A DNA stretch of 64,000 bases from Anaerostipes butyraticus. Lineage in GTDB: Bacteria; Bacillota; Clostridia; Lachnospirales; Lachnospiraceae. Both the position numbers and the translations under genes were made by a program. The notes under the pieces were generated by a model, which searched no databases, had not been told where the DNA came from, and worked only from the letters and a program-made list of their open reading frames with translations. The stretch spans positions 107,579 through 171,578 of the forward strand of contig NZ_BLYI01000031.1 in NCBI RefSeq assembly GCF_016586355.1, given 5' to 3'. Shown piece by piece: positions 25,749 through 35,022 of this stretch (position 1 is its first letter; every line of letters begins with the position of its first letter).

Positions 25749-26993
25749 ATGAAAAACCTGATCTCAAAATGGAGCAGTCTAAGCCTGATCACCCGGATTG
25801 TAATCGGATTGATCTTAGGCGCGATTCTCGGAATCGCAGCTCCCAAAGCGGCTGCCATCGCCATTCTGGGAGATTTATTTGTAGGCGCTCTCCGGGCAGT
25901 TGCCCCGATCCTTGTATTTGTTCTGGTTATGTCCTCTCTGGCAAACGCAAAAGAAGGCGGCGCCCAGAACATGCGGACCGTCATTATCCTGTATATCATC
26001 AGCACCTTCCTCGGAGCTTTTGTAGCTGTTCTTGGAAGCTTTCTGTTTCCGCAGACATTAACCCTTGCGGAAGCGGCATCTGATGTAACCCCTCCAAGCG
26101 GAGTCGCGGAAGTGCTGAAAAATCTTCTGATGAATATCGTATCCAATCCAATCGACGCTCTTGCCAATGCAAACTATATCGGAATTCTTGCATGGGCCGT
26201 CATGTTTGGTATTGCCCTGAAATTTGCTTCTGATTCCACCAAACAGTTTCTGCAGGATGTTTCCGATGCGGTGACCAAAGCCGTTCACTGGATTATCGCA
26301 TGTGCGCCGTTTGGTATTATGGGACTGGTATTTGATACTGTTTCATCCAATGGCCTGTCTATTTTTACAGATTATGGCCGCCTGCTTGCCCTGCTGATCG
26401 GATGTATGATCGTATGTGCCCTGATTTCCAATCCACTGCTTGTATTTGTCTGTCTTAGAAAAAATCCGTATCCTCTGGTATTCAAATGTTTGAGAGAAAG
26501 CGGAATCACGGCATTCTTCACAAGAAGTTCCGCCGCGAATATTCCAATGAATATGGATTTATGCGAACGCCTTGGACTGAACAAAGACAGCTACTCTGTC
26601 TCCATTCCTCTGGGAGCTACCATCAATATGGACGGAGCCGCTGTTACGATTACTGTTATGTCTCTGGCTGCAGCCCATACTCTTGGCATTTCCGTGGACA
26701 TTCCAACCGCTGTAATCCTGAGTGTCCTTGCGACAGCATCTGCATGCGGAGCTTCCGGAGTTGCCGGTGGATCTCTGCTTTTGATTCCTCTGGCATGTTC
26801 TCTCTTTGGCATTCCAAATGATATTGCCATGCAGGTGGTCGGCGTTGGATTCATCATCGGAGTAATCCAGGATTCTATGGAAACTGCTCTGAATTCATCT
26901 TCTGATGTACTGATGACAGCCACAGCCGAACTGTATAACCGCAAAAAAGCCGGCGAAAACATCGTCCTGGTACCAAAACAGTCCAAAAAATAG
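25749..26993 (+). CDS. sstT: Serine/threonine:Na+ symporter
   Basis: 414 residues, the usual SstT length. Dicarboxylate/amino acid symporter fold with eight membrane segments and two hairpins; the conserved [22 protein letters not shown] and [22 protein letters not shown] loops form the substrate and sodium sites. SstT-type ending [40 protein letters not shown] lies before the ATG. Monocistronic, with a strong shared terminator. Confidence 0.95.
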   Translation: MKNLISKWSSLSLITRIVIGLILGAILGIAAPKAAAIAILGDLFVGALRAVAPILVFVLVMSSLANAKEGGAQNMRTVIILYIISTFLGAFVAVLGSFLFPQTLTLAEAASDVTPPSGVAEVLKNLLMNIVSNPIDALANANYIGILAWAVMFGIALKFASDSTKQFLQDVSDAVTKAVHWIIACAPFGIMGLVFDTVSSNGLSIFTDYGRLLALLIGCMIVCALISNPLLVFVCLRKNPYPLVFKCLRESGITAFFTRSSAANIPMNMDLCERLGLNKDSYSVSIPLGATINMDGAAVTITVMSLAAAHTLGISVDIPTAVILSVLATASACGASGVAGGSLLLIPLACSLFGIPNDIAMQVVGVGFIIGVIQDSMETALNSSSDVLMTATAELYNRKKAGENIVLVPKQSKK

Positions 26994-27007
26994 AAGACAA
27001 AAGAAGA

Positions 27008-27070
27008 AAAAAAGAACGAATCCCACAGAGTCCGGCAAATACCCGGAGCATCGGCATTCGTTCTTTTTTT
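27008..27070. terminator. Bidirectional terminator between sstT and the selenium/molybdenum operon
   Basis: AAAAAAAGAACGAAT (about 27007-27021) pairs with ATTCGTTCTTTTTTT (27056-27070), leaving a T run on either strand; it can end both convergent transcripts. Confidence 0.85.
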
Positions 27071-27074
27071 CTTG

Positions 27075-28481
27075 TTATTGACAGATCGGAACAAATAAAA
27101 TCTGATTTGTCCCTCCGCAGATCATGCCCAGATTCGCGCTTTCCTCATTGGACAGTGAAAAATCCCGTACTGTGATTTGGCTGATTTGGGGCGCTGTCCG
27201 GATTACTTCGTTTTCCAAAGCTCCGCCGCCTATACTGCCAATGACCTTATCTTTGCACACCAGCATCATACTGCCGACTCCTCTCGGAGATGATCCGCTT
27301 TTTTTTATGATAATACATAAGACACCGTTTTCCTGCGTCTCCAGAAGTTCTTTTGTCATCGTACTGACAGTTCCCTGATTTTTGATCTGAATCAGTTCCG
27401 CAGCAATGCTTACCGCAATCTCTTCCGGCGTTCTGGCTCCGATGGCAAGTCCGATCGGGGCATGGATTCCTTCCACAGCTTCTTTGGAAAACCCCTGCGC
27501 CTCCAGAGATTCAAAGGCTGCTTTTACCTTTTTTCTGCTTCCGATCATACCCAGATAAGCATAGGATCTGGCAAGCACTTTTTTTACACAGATTTCATCT
27601 CCTGCATGTCCTCTTGTAACAACCACATAATAATGCTGATCTCCTTCCGGAAGATATTCTTCCGCTTTCTGGAAATCACAGCAGTAAACTTCATCTGCTT
27701 CCGGCAGCTTCTCACGATTGGCAAACTCTTCCCGATCATCCAGAACAATGGTGTAAAAATCCAGAAATCCGGCCAATTTCAAGAGCTGCCGCGCCACATG
27801 ACCTGCTCCGAAAATAATCAGTTTCGGCTGGGAAGAAAACCATTCTTTTTGTATCAGAGACACATCTTTTTCTTCCTGAAGAAATCGGGCAATAACCTTT
27901 TCATATAAAGTATTAACCTGTCCCGGGCAGACCCGTACCCTCGCACTGGGATGCCGTCTGCGAAGCGGATTTACATAACCTTCCGTTACCAGTCTCTGCA
28001 GATGAACCGGCTCAAGGATGTCATCTTCTTTTATGCCAAGACACTGAAGAACCAGATCTTTTCGGTGGGACGCCTCCCTGCATGTCCTGCCCAGAGCGGA
28101 AAGGCCCGTGACAATCTGAATCTCATCTGCAAAATCCGGAATGACCGGTTCGTAAGAATCCGGATATTTCACCGGCAGTCCCCTGGATCCATCTGCCTCA
28201 ATCAATGCAGCGTCCGCAAAATCTGCCGCCTGTTTTAAAATTTCATCTGGAAGGGGACCGATCTTCTGGGTTCCTGCAATGCTGGTTCCTGCCATACAGT
28301 AGTTTTTCTTTTCCAGCTGTTCTTTTATCTCTTCTATGGAAGGATCCAGAATCGTCTCTTTTTCTATCTTCATATGTGTTGTTGTTCCAACAAACACTGT
28401 TTTCCCCTGTGACAGCCATTGATCCCTTAGTTTATGGATCCGGGTCGTTTTCCCTCCGGATCCTGCAACCGCAATTACCAT
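27075..28481 (-). CDS. YqeC-XdhC fusion: selenium-cofactor protein YqeC joined to XdhC/CoxI-type Moco maturation factor
   Basis: 468 residues. Residues 1-215 are YqeC: P-loop VAGSGGKTT, VGTTTHM, ALIEADGSRGLPVKYP and VTGLSALGR. Residues about 220-350 form an XdhC-type Rossmann domain (LIIFGAGHVARQLLKLA, then VTRGHAGDE, LGMIGSRKKV and GIHAPIGLAIGARTPEEIAVSIAAE). Residues about 370-465 are the XdhC_CoxI domain (IIIKKSGSSPRGVGSMMLV, GSIGGGALE, MICGGTNQIL). XdhC proteins usually have the CoxI domain first, so the order here is permuted. YqeC and XdhC both serve insertion of a modified molybdenum cofactor into hydroxylases. Last gene of the operon, 9 nt after the YqeB fusion. Confidence 0.9.
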   Translation of the reverse strand: MVIAVAGSGGKTTRIHKLRDQWLSQGKTVFVGTTTHMKIEKETILDPSIEEIKEQLEKKNYCMAGTSIAGTQKIGPLPDEILKQAADFADAALIEADGSRGLPVKYPDSYEPVIPDFADEIQIVTGLSALGRTCREASHRKDLVLQCLGIKEDDILEPVHLQRLVTEGYVNPLRRRHPSARVRVCPGQVNTLYEKVIARFLQEEKDVSLIQKEWFSSQPKLIIFGAGHVARQLLKLAGFLDFYTIVLDDREEFANREKLPEADEVYCCDFQKAEEYLPEGDQHYYVVVTRGHAGDEICVKKVLARSYAYLGMIGSRKKVKAAFESLEAQGFSKEAVEGIHAPIGLAIGARTPEEIAVSIAAELIQIKNQGTVSTMTKELLETQENGVLCIIIKKSGSSPRGVGSMMLVCKDKVIGSIGGGALENEVIRTAPQISQITVRDFSLSNEESANLGMICGGTNQILFVPICQ

Positions 28482-28490
28482 ATCTCCCTC

Positions 28491-30440
28491 CTACTCCACT
28501 GCCAGCTGATTCAGGGCGTCTGCCGCAAAACGGATTTCTTCTTCCGTTGTATCATATCCGAAACTAAAACGAACCATGCCCTGCTCTTTTGTTTTGTAAT
28601 ATTCATGGACCAGTGGCGCGCAGTGAGCGCCGGAACGGGTCTGAATGCCGAATCGTTCCGCCAGTTCATCGCTGACTTCAGATGATGAATAACTTCCAAG
28701 ATTGCAGGACAGCACAGCGGTACGCTTTGTAAAATCCGAATCATCCCTCATTCCATAAATTCTGATGTCAGGTATGTTTTTGATCAGCTGATAAAAAAGC
28801 TTTATATTTTCCTGTTCTTTCATGCGGATCTGGTCCAGACCTTCTGACATAAGATAACGGATTCCGGCCTCCAGCCCGGCAATTCCCGGACCGTTTAAGG
28901 TCCCGGCTTCCAAAGCTTCCGGCATTCTTTCCGGGTGTGTCCTGGAAAAAGAATCAAATCCGCTTCCTCCGGTCAGAAGAGGCCGTATTTTTATTCCTTC
29001 CCTGACGCATAATCCTCCGACTCCCTGAGGTCCAAGCAGTGCTTTGTGCCCGGCAAAGCATAAGACATCGATGTTATCCTTTTCCATGGAAATCGGGAAA
29101 ATTCCGGCAGTCTGGGCTGTATCTGCCACAAATACGATTCCGTTCTCACGGCACAGTTTTCCAACGTTTTGGATATCAAAAACTTCACCGGTTACATTGG
29201 AGCCATGTGCCATAACAACCATCCTTGTATTCTCCCGTATCTCTCTGGCAATGGATTCTGCATCCGGAGATGTAATGGTTAAGGAGATTCCCTCTTTTTC
29301 TAATTCATAAAGGGGTCTTAAGACACTGTTATGTTCCATATATGTCGTGATCACATGATCTCCCGGATTCAGAATCCCCTTCAGCGCAATGTTCAGACTG
29401 GCCGTAATTCCGCTGGTAAAAGACACCTGCTCCGGACGGCTGCACTGGAAAAACTCCGCAGCTGTCTGTCTGACCTGAAAAATATTTCTGGATGCCGCAA
29501 GGGAGGCCCTGTGTACGCCCCGTCCTGCATTTCCATAGGACATGGCTTTCCATACGGCTTCTTTTACCTGCCGCGGCTTTGCCGGATTGGTTGCTGCATA
29601 ATCCGCATATAGGCCTTCTTTGATCGTTTCACGTTCTGACTGAAGCGTTAAAATCGCTTCCAGTACGCCGCCTCCGATACAGCGCGCCTTGTCAGAAATA
29701 GTAAAACAATTATTATATTCTTCGATTCTCGGGTCGATATCCGCAATTTTAAACCCTTTAGTCACCGGATATTGATCCCGAATCAGGCCCCTCAAAAGCC
29801 CATCGATCGTGGCTGGAATATCTACAGTTCCATGTTCCGTTTCGATACGGGCGATGGTCTGACCTTTTTTTACCGTATCCGTAATATGACAGACATTACG
29901 GAGAATTCCCGCTTCCGGAGAGTGGATGACTCTGTCTTTCCCAACGCCTGCGATAACGCCCGGAATTCCGGTATTGGCAATGGCTTTCCCCTCCCGGATC
30001 ACTCTTCCCAGCCGGTGTCCCCTTTTGGTCTCAATTACTGCGTCAACATCCTTTCCCGCCGTAAAACCGGGACCGAGACCAATGGTAACCGGCGCCATAT
30101 CCCGGCGGGTGCCGAGATTTTTCTTCGCCAGAATAGCGTCCACCAGCGCCAGTGGTTTCAGATATTCCAGACACTTTCCCTCCGGATCGATCATCAGCGC
30201 AGGATCCCCCTGCTCCATGATTTTTTCTGCTTCCTCATAAGTTGCTGCCAGCCGGCAGGTCATATCTTCGACTTTGGAAATTCCGTCATAAACTGCCTCA
30301 GAAAAGGCCACATTTCTCCGGATGGCAGACGGGGCTGCAGTCTCCAGCACAAGAACGCGAAACCCGCTTTTTACCAGTTTATAAATAGTGCCGGTCGCAA
30401 TATCTCCGCCGCCCCGCACGATCACTAATTCTTTCATCAA
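28491..30440 (-). CDS. YqeB (EF2563-type) - cysteine desulfurase (EF2568-type) fusion
   Basis: 649 residues. About 1-265 is YqeB, the selenium-dependent molybdenum hydroxylase accessory protein: VRGGGDIATGTIYKLVKSGFRVLVLE, DMAPVTIGLGPGFTAG, VIETKRGHRLGRV. About 275-645 is a PLP-dependent class V aminotransferase of the cysteine desulfurase family: YADYAATNPAKP, SFTSGITASLN, PLP lysine in CFAGHKALLGPQGVGG, and the catalytic cysteine in TRSGAHCAPL. In Enterococcus faecalis these are separate genes of one cluster. The fusion suggests that mobilised S or Se is handed to the Moco-modifying YqeB part. TCC/GAA-rich ribosome site AAGGAG before the ATG region. Confidence 0.9.
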   Translation of the reverse strand: MMKELVIVRGGGDIATGTIYKLVKSGFRVLVLETAAPSAIRRNVAFSEAVYDGISKVEDMTCRLAATYEEAEKIMEQGDPALMIDPEGKCLEYLKPLALVDAILAKKNLGTRRDMAPVTIGLGPGFTAGKDVDAVIETKRGHRLGRVIREGKAIANTGIPGVIAGVGKDRVIHSPEAGILRNVCHITDTVKKGQTIARIETEHGTVDIPATIDGLLRGLIRDQYPVTKGFKIADIDPRIEEYNNCFTISDKARCIGGGVLEAILTLQSERETIKEGLYADYAATNPAKPRQVKEAVWKAMSYGNAGRGVHRASLAASRNIFQVRQTAAEFFQCSRPEQVSFTSGITASLNIALKGILNPGDHVITTYMEHNSVLRPLYELEKEGISLTITSPDAESIAREIRENTRMVVMAHGSNVTGEVFDIQNVGKLCRENGIVFVADTAQTAGIFPISMEKDNIDVLCFAGHKALLGPQGVGGLCVREGIKIRPLLTGGSGFDSFSRTHPERMPEALEAGTLNGPGIAGLEAGIRYLMSEGLDQIRMKEQENIKLFYQLIKNIPDIRIYGMRDDSDFTKRTAVLSCNLGSYSSSEVSDELAERFGIQTRSGAHCAPLVHEYYKTKEQGMVRFSFGYDTTEEEIRFAADALNQLAVE

Positions 30441-30454
30441 TTACTCCTTCGGAT

Positions 30455-30829
30455 TCATAGATTTTTCTCTATTGTATCATGATTTCCGAAATGTTTCACA
30501 AAAGATTGTCTGGCGGCTTTATAAACTTCTTCCTGAAATTCCTCATACCGTTTCAAAAGATCTTCTCCTTCTGGTGTAAGCTGGGAAAATCCTCCGGATT
30601 TTCCGCCGGATACACTCTCCATCAGCGGAAATCCAAGGTCCGCTTCCGCCCTTCTTACGATTTTCCATGCCTTGCTTGCCGCCATCCCCATTTCCTTATA
30701 GGCCGCCGAAAGAGAACCTTTCTGCGCCACCAGACGCATCAGCTGGGCAACGCCTTTTCCAAACGCCGGCTCTTCGGAAAAAACCCGCAGCCGGAGATCA
30801 AATTTTGCCGGCATATGCTCTCTTTTCAT
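30455..30829 (-). CDS. ModE-like winged-helix regulator
   Basis: 124 residues from the ATG at 30829, one base after the stop of the MoeA-like gene. It matches the N-terminal DNA-binding domain of ModE and its LysR-like winged helix: FGKGVAQLMRLVAQKGSLSAAYKEMGMAASKAWKIVRRAEADLGFPLME, with the ModE-typical GGKSGGFSQLTPEGEDLLKRYEEF. The molybdate-binding domain is absent, so sensing must be by another route. It is placed inside the operon it probably regulates. A CGTTAT/ATAACG palindrome at 35023-35046 is a candidate binding site. Confidence 0.8.
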   Translation of the reverse strand: MKREHMPAKFDLRLRVFSEEPAFGKGVAQLMRLVAQKGSLSAAYKEMGMAASKAWKIVRRAEADLGFPLMESVSGGKSGGFSQLTPEGEDLLKRYEEFQEEVYKAARQSFVKHFGNHDTIEKNL

Positions 30830-30830
30830 C

Positions 30831-31859
30831 CTACCATCCCTTTCCAAATCCGCAGTTCGGATAGGTACAGATTTCACATCCAAGGCAGAATCCGCCCTCT
30901 CCCAGAGATTCCAGTTCTTCTGCAGTGACCGGGTCGTCTGCTATGATCCGCGGCAGGACCAGGTCAAAAATCGTTCTTTTTGAATACATGACACATCCTG
31001 GAAGTCCCATAACCGGAATCCTGTTTTTGCCGTAATACGCCAGCAGGAACATAGCGCCCGGAAGCACCGGCGCCCCGTAGGAAACAATATCCGCGCCAGT
31101 ATTCTTTATGGCCAGCGGCGTCTGGTCATCCGGATCCACACTCATGCCTCCGGTACATAAGACCATCTGGGCTCCATTGTCCAAGGCTCTGAGAATTGCC
31201 CGGGTAACCTGTTTATGGTCATCCGGGAGCACGATATGCTCTGCGATTTCAGCGCCGTATTCTTTTAATTTTTCTTCAATGACCGGTGTAAACGTATCTC
31301 TGATCCGTCCAAAATAAACCTCATTTCCCGTAGTGATCACCGCTGCCTTTTTCGGCTGATATGGAAGCAGTGACAGAATCGGGCCTTCTTTCGCAATCTG
31401 TTTTACCGGCTCCATCTTCTCTTTCTCGATCACCAAAGGGATGATTCTCGTTCCGGCCAGTTTATCTCCTTTTTTCACCGGTGTATTTCCATGACGGGAT
31501 GCAATCATCATCTGTCCAAGAGAATTGATCTTTAGCAAACGTTCCTTATCCACTTTAAAAAGGCCGTCATGTTCTGCTGTCAGTTCAACCTTTCCTTCTT
31601 TTACTTCAGATCTTGCCATTCCGTCATTTTTACAGGCTCTGCATAGAATCTCAGCCGCGTCATTTTCATGGAGCATATCATCTCCTGCTTCCCATACATA
31701 AAGATGGTCTTTTCCAAGAGATAAAAGAACCGGAATATCCTCCTCCGTCACAATGTGTCCTTTTCGAAATCTTGCATCCTTGGTGACCCCACGGATGATC
31801 TGTGTAATATCATGACAGAGTACCGTCCCTGCCGCTTTTCTTGTTTCTATCAGCTTCAT
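30831..31859 (-). CDS. MoeA-like molybdopterin-binding protein with C-terminal cysteine motif
   Basis: 342 residues from the ATG at 31859 (AAGGGTG upstream). Contains a MoCF/MogA-like domain (AVITTGNEVYFGRI, VLPDDHKQV, LCTGGMSVDPDDQTP, then VLPGAMFLLAYYG and VMGLPGCVMYSKRTIFDLVLPR). The tail CLGCEICTYPNCGFGKG is rich in cysteine and recurs, from memory, in molybdopterin-binding proteins of selenium-dependent hydroxylase clusters; it could bind a metal or hold the cofactor. Predicted role: metal insertion into, or carriage of, molybdopterin. In operon with modA (13 nt gap). Confidence 0.85.
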   Translation of the reverse strand: MKLIETRKAAGTVLCHDITQIIRGVTKDARFRKGHIVTEEDIPVLLSLGKDHLYVWEAGDDMLHENDAAEILCRACKNDGMARSEVKEGKVELTAEHDGLFKVDKERLLKINSLGQMMIASRHGNTPVKKGDKLAGTRIIPLVIEKEKMEPVKQIAKEGPILSLLPYQPKKAAVITTGNEVYFGRIRDTFTPVIEEKLKEYGAEIAEHIVLPDDHKQVTRAILRALDNGAQMVLCTGGMSVDPDDQTPLAIKNTGADIVSYGAPVLPGAMFLLAYYGKNRIPVMGLPGCVMYSKRTIFDLVLPRIIADDPVTAEELESLGEGGFCLGCEICTYPNCGFGKGW

Positions 31860-31872
31860 TGATTTCACCCTT

Positions 31873-32685
31873 CTATTGATTGATCGTGAATCCGTAAGAT
31901 TTAAATACATCCAGAGCTTCGTCTGTCTGAAGGAATTTCACGAATTCATCTGCCGTTTCTTTGTTTTTGCTGTTCTTTAAAGATGCTACAGGATAGATGA
32001 CCGGCGTTTTCAAAGCATCCTCAGGAGCTTCTGCCACTGCTTTGACGTCATCTGTGCTTGCGGCATCTGTGGCATATACAACACCGCACTCAGCGCTTCC
32101 TTTTGCCACCCAGTTTAAGACTTCTGTTACATTGGTTCCAAAACTTGCCTTGCTGTTGACATCATCCCACATATTAAGATTGGTAAACGCTTCTTTGGCG
32201 TACTGTCCCGCCGGAACGCTTTCCGGATCTCCCACTGCGATGGTTTCTGCTTTTGCCGCTGTCTCAAATGAAGTGATATCTTCATTGGCATTCTTTGCCG
32301 GAACAATGAGAACCAGTTTGTTCTCCAGCAGATCTACAACATCATCTTTGGAAATGTAATCTTCGTCCACCAGGTTATCCATCTGTTCTGTTGCCGCAGA
32401 CATAAATACATCCGCTTCCATTCCCTGTTCAATCTGAGTCTGGAGTTTTCCGGAACTGTCATAAGTTCCCTCCACCTTAACATTAGAATGTTCCTTCTCA
32501 AACATAGGAATCAGCTTTTCTGTATAACATTTCTCCAGACTGGCCGCCGCCGCAATGGATAATGTTACGGATTCTTCACTGGAACTGCCATCTGAGGAAC
32601 CTCCTCCGCTCTGACATCCGACAGCTCCCAGGGCCATTGCTGCAGCCAGAATTCCGGCCGTTATCACATTTTTCAGCTTTCTCAT
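31873..32685 (-). CDS. modA: Molybdate ABC transporter substrate-binding lipoprotein
   Basis: 270 residues from the ATG at 32685 (AGGAAGG 8 nt upstream). Signal peptide with lipobox LGAVGC, then a Ser/Gly-rich linker. The type II periplasmic-binding fold starts LSIAAAASLEKCY; GTYDSSGKLQTQIEQGMEADVFMSA and VGDPESVPAGQYAKEAF are oxyanion-contact loops of ModA. Binds molybdate or tungstate outside the membrane and passes it to ModBC. Starts 2 nt after modC. Confidence 0.95.
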   Translation of the reverse strand: MRKLKNVITAGILAAAMALGAVGCQSGGGSSDGSSSEESVTLSIAAAASLEKCYTEKLIPMFEKEHSNVKVEGTYDSSGKLQTQIEQGMEADVFMSAATEQMDNLVDEDYISKDDVVDLLENKLVLIVPAKNANEDITSFETAAKAETIAVGDPESVPAGQYAKEAFTNLNMWDDVNSKASFGTNVTEVLNWVAKGSAECGVVYATDAASTDDVKAVAEAPEDALKTPVIYPVASLKNSKNKETADEFVKFLQTDEALDVFKSYGFTINQ

Positions 32686-32687
32686 AT

Positions 32688-33368
32688 TTATAACCTTCCT
32701 TTCTTCTGCGGGAAATCTGCATATGGCTGAATGCGTCCCTCCCTGATTGTATATTGTTTTTGACAAAGCCGCCGCACTTCCTCTGCATCGTGGCTTACCA
32801 GAATGGACGGCTTCTGAAAATCTGCAAGCATTTGGGATAATTCCTGCTGCAGTTCTTCTCGCAATTCTTCATCCAGCGCTGACAGCGGTTCATCCAGGAG
32901 AATGACCTCTGGTTCATAGGCCATAAGTCTGGCAATGGCCGTTCTCTGTTTTTGTCCGCCGGACAGCTGCCTCGGATATCTTTTTGCCAGTTCCCGGATC
33001 TGAAATCTTTCCAGCATTTCTTCCACGCGTTCTTTGATCTGCCCCTTCGGCATTTTTTTTGCCTTCAGGCCGCACTGTACATTTTCTTCCACCGTCATAT
33101 TGGGAAACAAGGCGTACCCTTGAAACAGATAGCCAATCTTCCTCTTCTGGGGCGGCAGATTGATTTTTTTTCCGGAATCAAACAAAGATTTCCCATCTAG
33201 GAGAATCCGTCCCTCGTCCGGTGTTTCAATCCCCGCGATGCATTTTAACGTCATACTTTTCCCGCTTCCGGAAGGCCCCATCAGGCCGGTGCATCCATCA
33301 TGGATCACAAAGTCTGCCTTTAGCGTAAATTCCTTTAAATTTTTCCGAATTCTGATCTCAAGTTCCAT
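32688..33368 (-). CDS. modC: Molybdate ABC transporter ATP-binding protein
   Basis: 226 residues from the ATG at 33368. Walker A GPSGSGKS, Q-loop LFQGYALFPNMTVEENV, signature LSGGQKQRTAIARL, Walker B VILLDEPLSALD, switch His in LVSHDAEEV. Shorter than the 350-residue Escherichia coli ModC because the C-terminal molybdate-sensing TOBE domain is absent. Starts 10 nt after the modB stop. Gene order modB-modC-modA is the reverse of the usual modABC. Confidence 0.9.
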   Translation of the reverse strand: MELEIRIRKNLKEFTLKADFVIHDGCTGLMGPSGSGKSMTLKCIAGIETPDEGRILLDGKSLFDSGKKINLPPQKRKIGYLFQGYALFPNMTVEENVQCGLKAKKMPKGQIKERVEEMLERFQIRELAKRYPRQLSGGQKQRTAIARLMAYEPEVILLDEPLSALDEELREELQQELSQMLADFQKPSILVSHDAEEVRRLCQKQYTIREGRIQPYADFPQKKGRL

Positions 33369-33378
33369 ACAATCTCTT

Positions 33379-34056
33379 CTATCCTTCGCTCTGTTTTTTC
33401 TTTTCCCAAACAAGATAAACATTCATTCCGACTACCATCACAAAACAGATGGCAACGATCACCATAACATACTGATAGGCTTCATCCATATTTCCCGCAG
33501 CTGTCTCGGAATATACCGCCAGCGGAAGGGTCCGGGTCTTTCCCGGAATATTTCCCGCGATCATGGCTGTGGCGCCGAATTCACCCAGACCCCTGGCAAA
33601 AGCAAGCACACCGCCGGAAATAATTCCGGGGAGAGCGTTTGGTATCATGATTTTGAAAAAAATGCTCCATTCACTCATTCCCAGTGTCCTGGCCGCAAAA
33701 ATCAGATCCTGATCGATCTGTTCCAGAGCGCCTCTGGCCGACCGGTACATAAGAGGAAATGATATCACTACTGCGGCAAGCACCGTGGCTCCCCAGGAAA
33801 AAGCGATTTTTATTCCGAAAACATCCCGAAAAAAACTTCCCACCGGGCCGTAAGAGCCAAAAATATAGAGCAGAAAGAATCCTGCCACTGTAGGCGGAAG
33901 AACCAGCGGCATTGTAAAAATGCCGTCCCACAGGATTTTAGACGCCTCTTTCTTTCGGTAAAAAACGCCCCTGGCCGCCAGCAGTCCCAGTACAAATGTG
34001 ATCAGGATCGTAACCGCTGCTGTTTTCATTGATATGATAATTGGTGAAAAATCCAT
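33379..34056 (-). CDS. modB: Molybdate ABC transporter permease
   Basis: 225 residues with five to six membrane segments. The cytoplasmic EAA-like loop LIFAARTLGMSEWSIFFKIMIPNALPGIISGGVLAFARGLGEFGATAMIAGNIPGKTRTLP is nearly invariant in ModB. Forms the channel of the molybdate transporter. The start lies 3 nt after the upstream MOSC-MogA stop, so the genes are coupled. Confidence 0.95.
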   Translation of the reverse strand: MDFSPIIISMKTAAVTILITFVLGLLAARGVFYRKKEASKILWDGIFTMPLVLPPTVAGFFLLYIFGSYGPVGSFFRDVFGIKIAFSWGATVLAAVVISFPLMYRSARGALEQIDQDLIFAARTLGMSEWSIFFKIMIPNALPGIISGGVLAFARGLGEFGATAMIAGNIPGKTRTLPLAVYSETAAGNMDEAYQYVMVIVAICFVMVVGMNVYLVWEKKKQSEG

Positions 34057-34059
34057 AGA

Positions 34060-35010
34060 CTATTTCTCCTTACAGGCCGCTCCGCATTCGGATGCCGTGC
34101 CTCTTAAAATTCTGATTCCGTGTTCCAGGCTGTCCATGATAAATGACAAAGATTCCGCAACCGCCTTCTCGCTTCCAGGCAGATTGATGATCAGCGTCCG
34201 TCCGCGTATGACAGACACGCCGCGGGAAAGCATGGCCCGTTTGGTGATCTCCATGGATCCGGCACGGATCGCTTCGGCGATGCCGGGAGCCTGCCGGTCT
34301 GCTACTGCCAGGGTCGCCTCCGGGGTGCGGTCTCTCATAGAAAATCCGGTGCCTCCGGTGGTCAGAATCAGACTAACCTGGCGGCTGTCACTCAGGCGGA
34401 TCAATTCTTTTTCGATCTTTTTCTGCTCATCCGGCAGCAGAACCTCTTCTACTACTTCATATCCGTACTCTCTGAGGATTTTAGCAGCTCTCGGACCGCT
34501 GGTATCTTTGCGCTCTCCAGCAAATCCCTTATCGCTTAATGTGATGACGGCTGCTGTCAGCGGATCATCTTCCGGCTGAGACGTGACCCGGATCTGATCG
34601 CCTACAGTAATTTCCCCTCCGGATAAGACCTCCGCAAAAATTCCTTCCCGAGGCATGATACAATCTCCCACTCTCTGATAAATCTCACAGTGGTGATGGC
34701 ATTCTTTCCCAATCTGAGTGATCTTAAGCCTGGCTGTGCCGCACTCCAGAATCGTTCCCACAGGGAGCGCCGCCAGATCAATTCCTTCCAGGAGAATATT
34801 TTCTCCGAAATCACCCGGTCCGGCCATACCTCCCTTCTGATTAAATTCCTCTACTTTATCCTGACTCAGCAGGCTGACCTGCCGGTGCCATTTTCCAGCA
34901 TGCGCATCCCCCTCCAGACCGTACTGTTCTTTTAATACAGCTTTTTTTACATTTTGTTTCACTGTACCCCGCTCTTTGCTGATACAGACTGCTTTTACAT
35001 AACCTTTCAT
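34060..35010 (-). CDS. MOSC - MogA/MoaB fusion protein for molybdenum cofactor synthesis
   Basis: 316 residues from the ATG at 35010 (AAAAGGAGG 4 nt upstream). Residues 1-145 are a MOSC domain: LEGDAHAGKWHRQVSLLS, FGENILLEGIDL and KECHHHCEIYQRVGDCIMPREGIFAEV with its conserved Cys. Residues about 150-310 are MogA/MoaB: AVITLSDKGFAGERKDTSGP, LLPDEQKKI, LILTTGGTGFSMRDRTPEAT and INLPGSEKAV. MogA-type domains adenylylate molybdopterin; MOSC domains carry sulfur or bind Moco. The fusion is common in Clostridia. First gene of the long operon. Confidence 0.92.
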   Translation of the reverse strand: MKGYVKAVCISKERGTVKQNVKKAVLKEQYGLEGDAHAGKWHRQVSLLSQDKVEEFNQKGGMAGPGDFGENILLEGIDLAALPVGTILECGTARLKITQIGKECHHHCEIYQRVGDCIMPREGIFAEVLSGGEITVGDQIRVTSQPEDDPLTAAVITLSDKGFAGERKDTSGPRAAKILREYGYEVVEEVLLPDEQKKIEKELIRLSDSRQVSLILTTGGTGFSMRDRTPEATLAVADRQAPGIAEAIRAGSMEITKRAMLSRGVSVIRGRTLIINLPGSEKAVAESLSFIMDSLEHGIRILRGTASECGAACKEK

Positions 35011-35022
35011 ATTCCTCCTTTT

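Noticed and set aside
25589..26167. 192-residue frame antisense to the start of sstT
   Set aside because: Low-complexity Arg/Ser-rich translation, no ribosome site, mirrors a conserved transporter.
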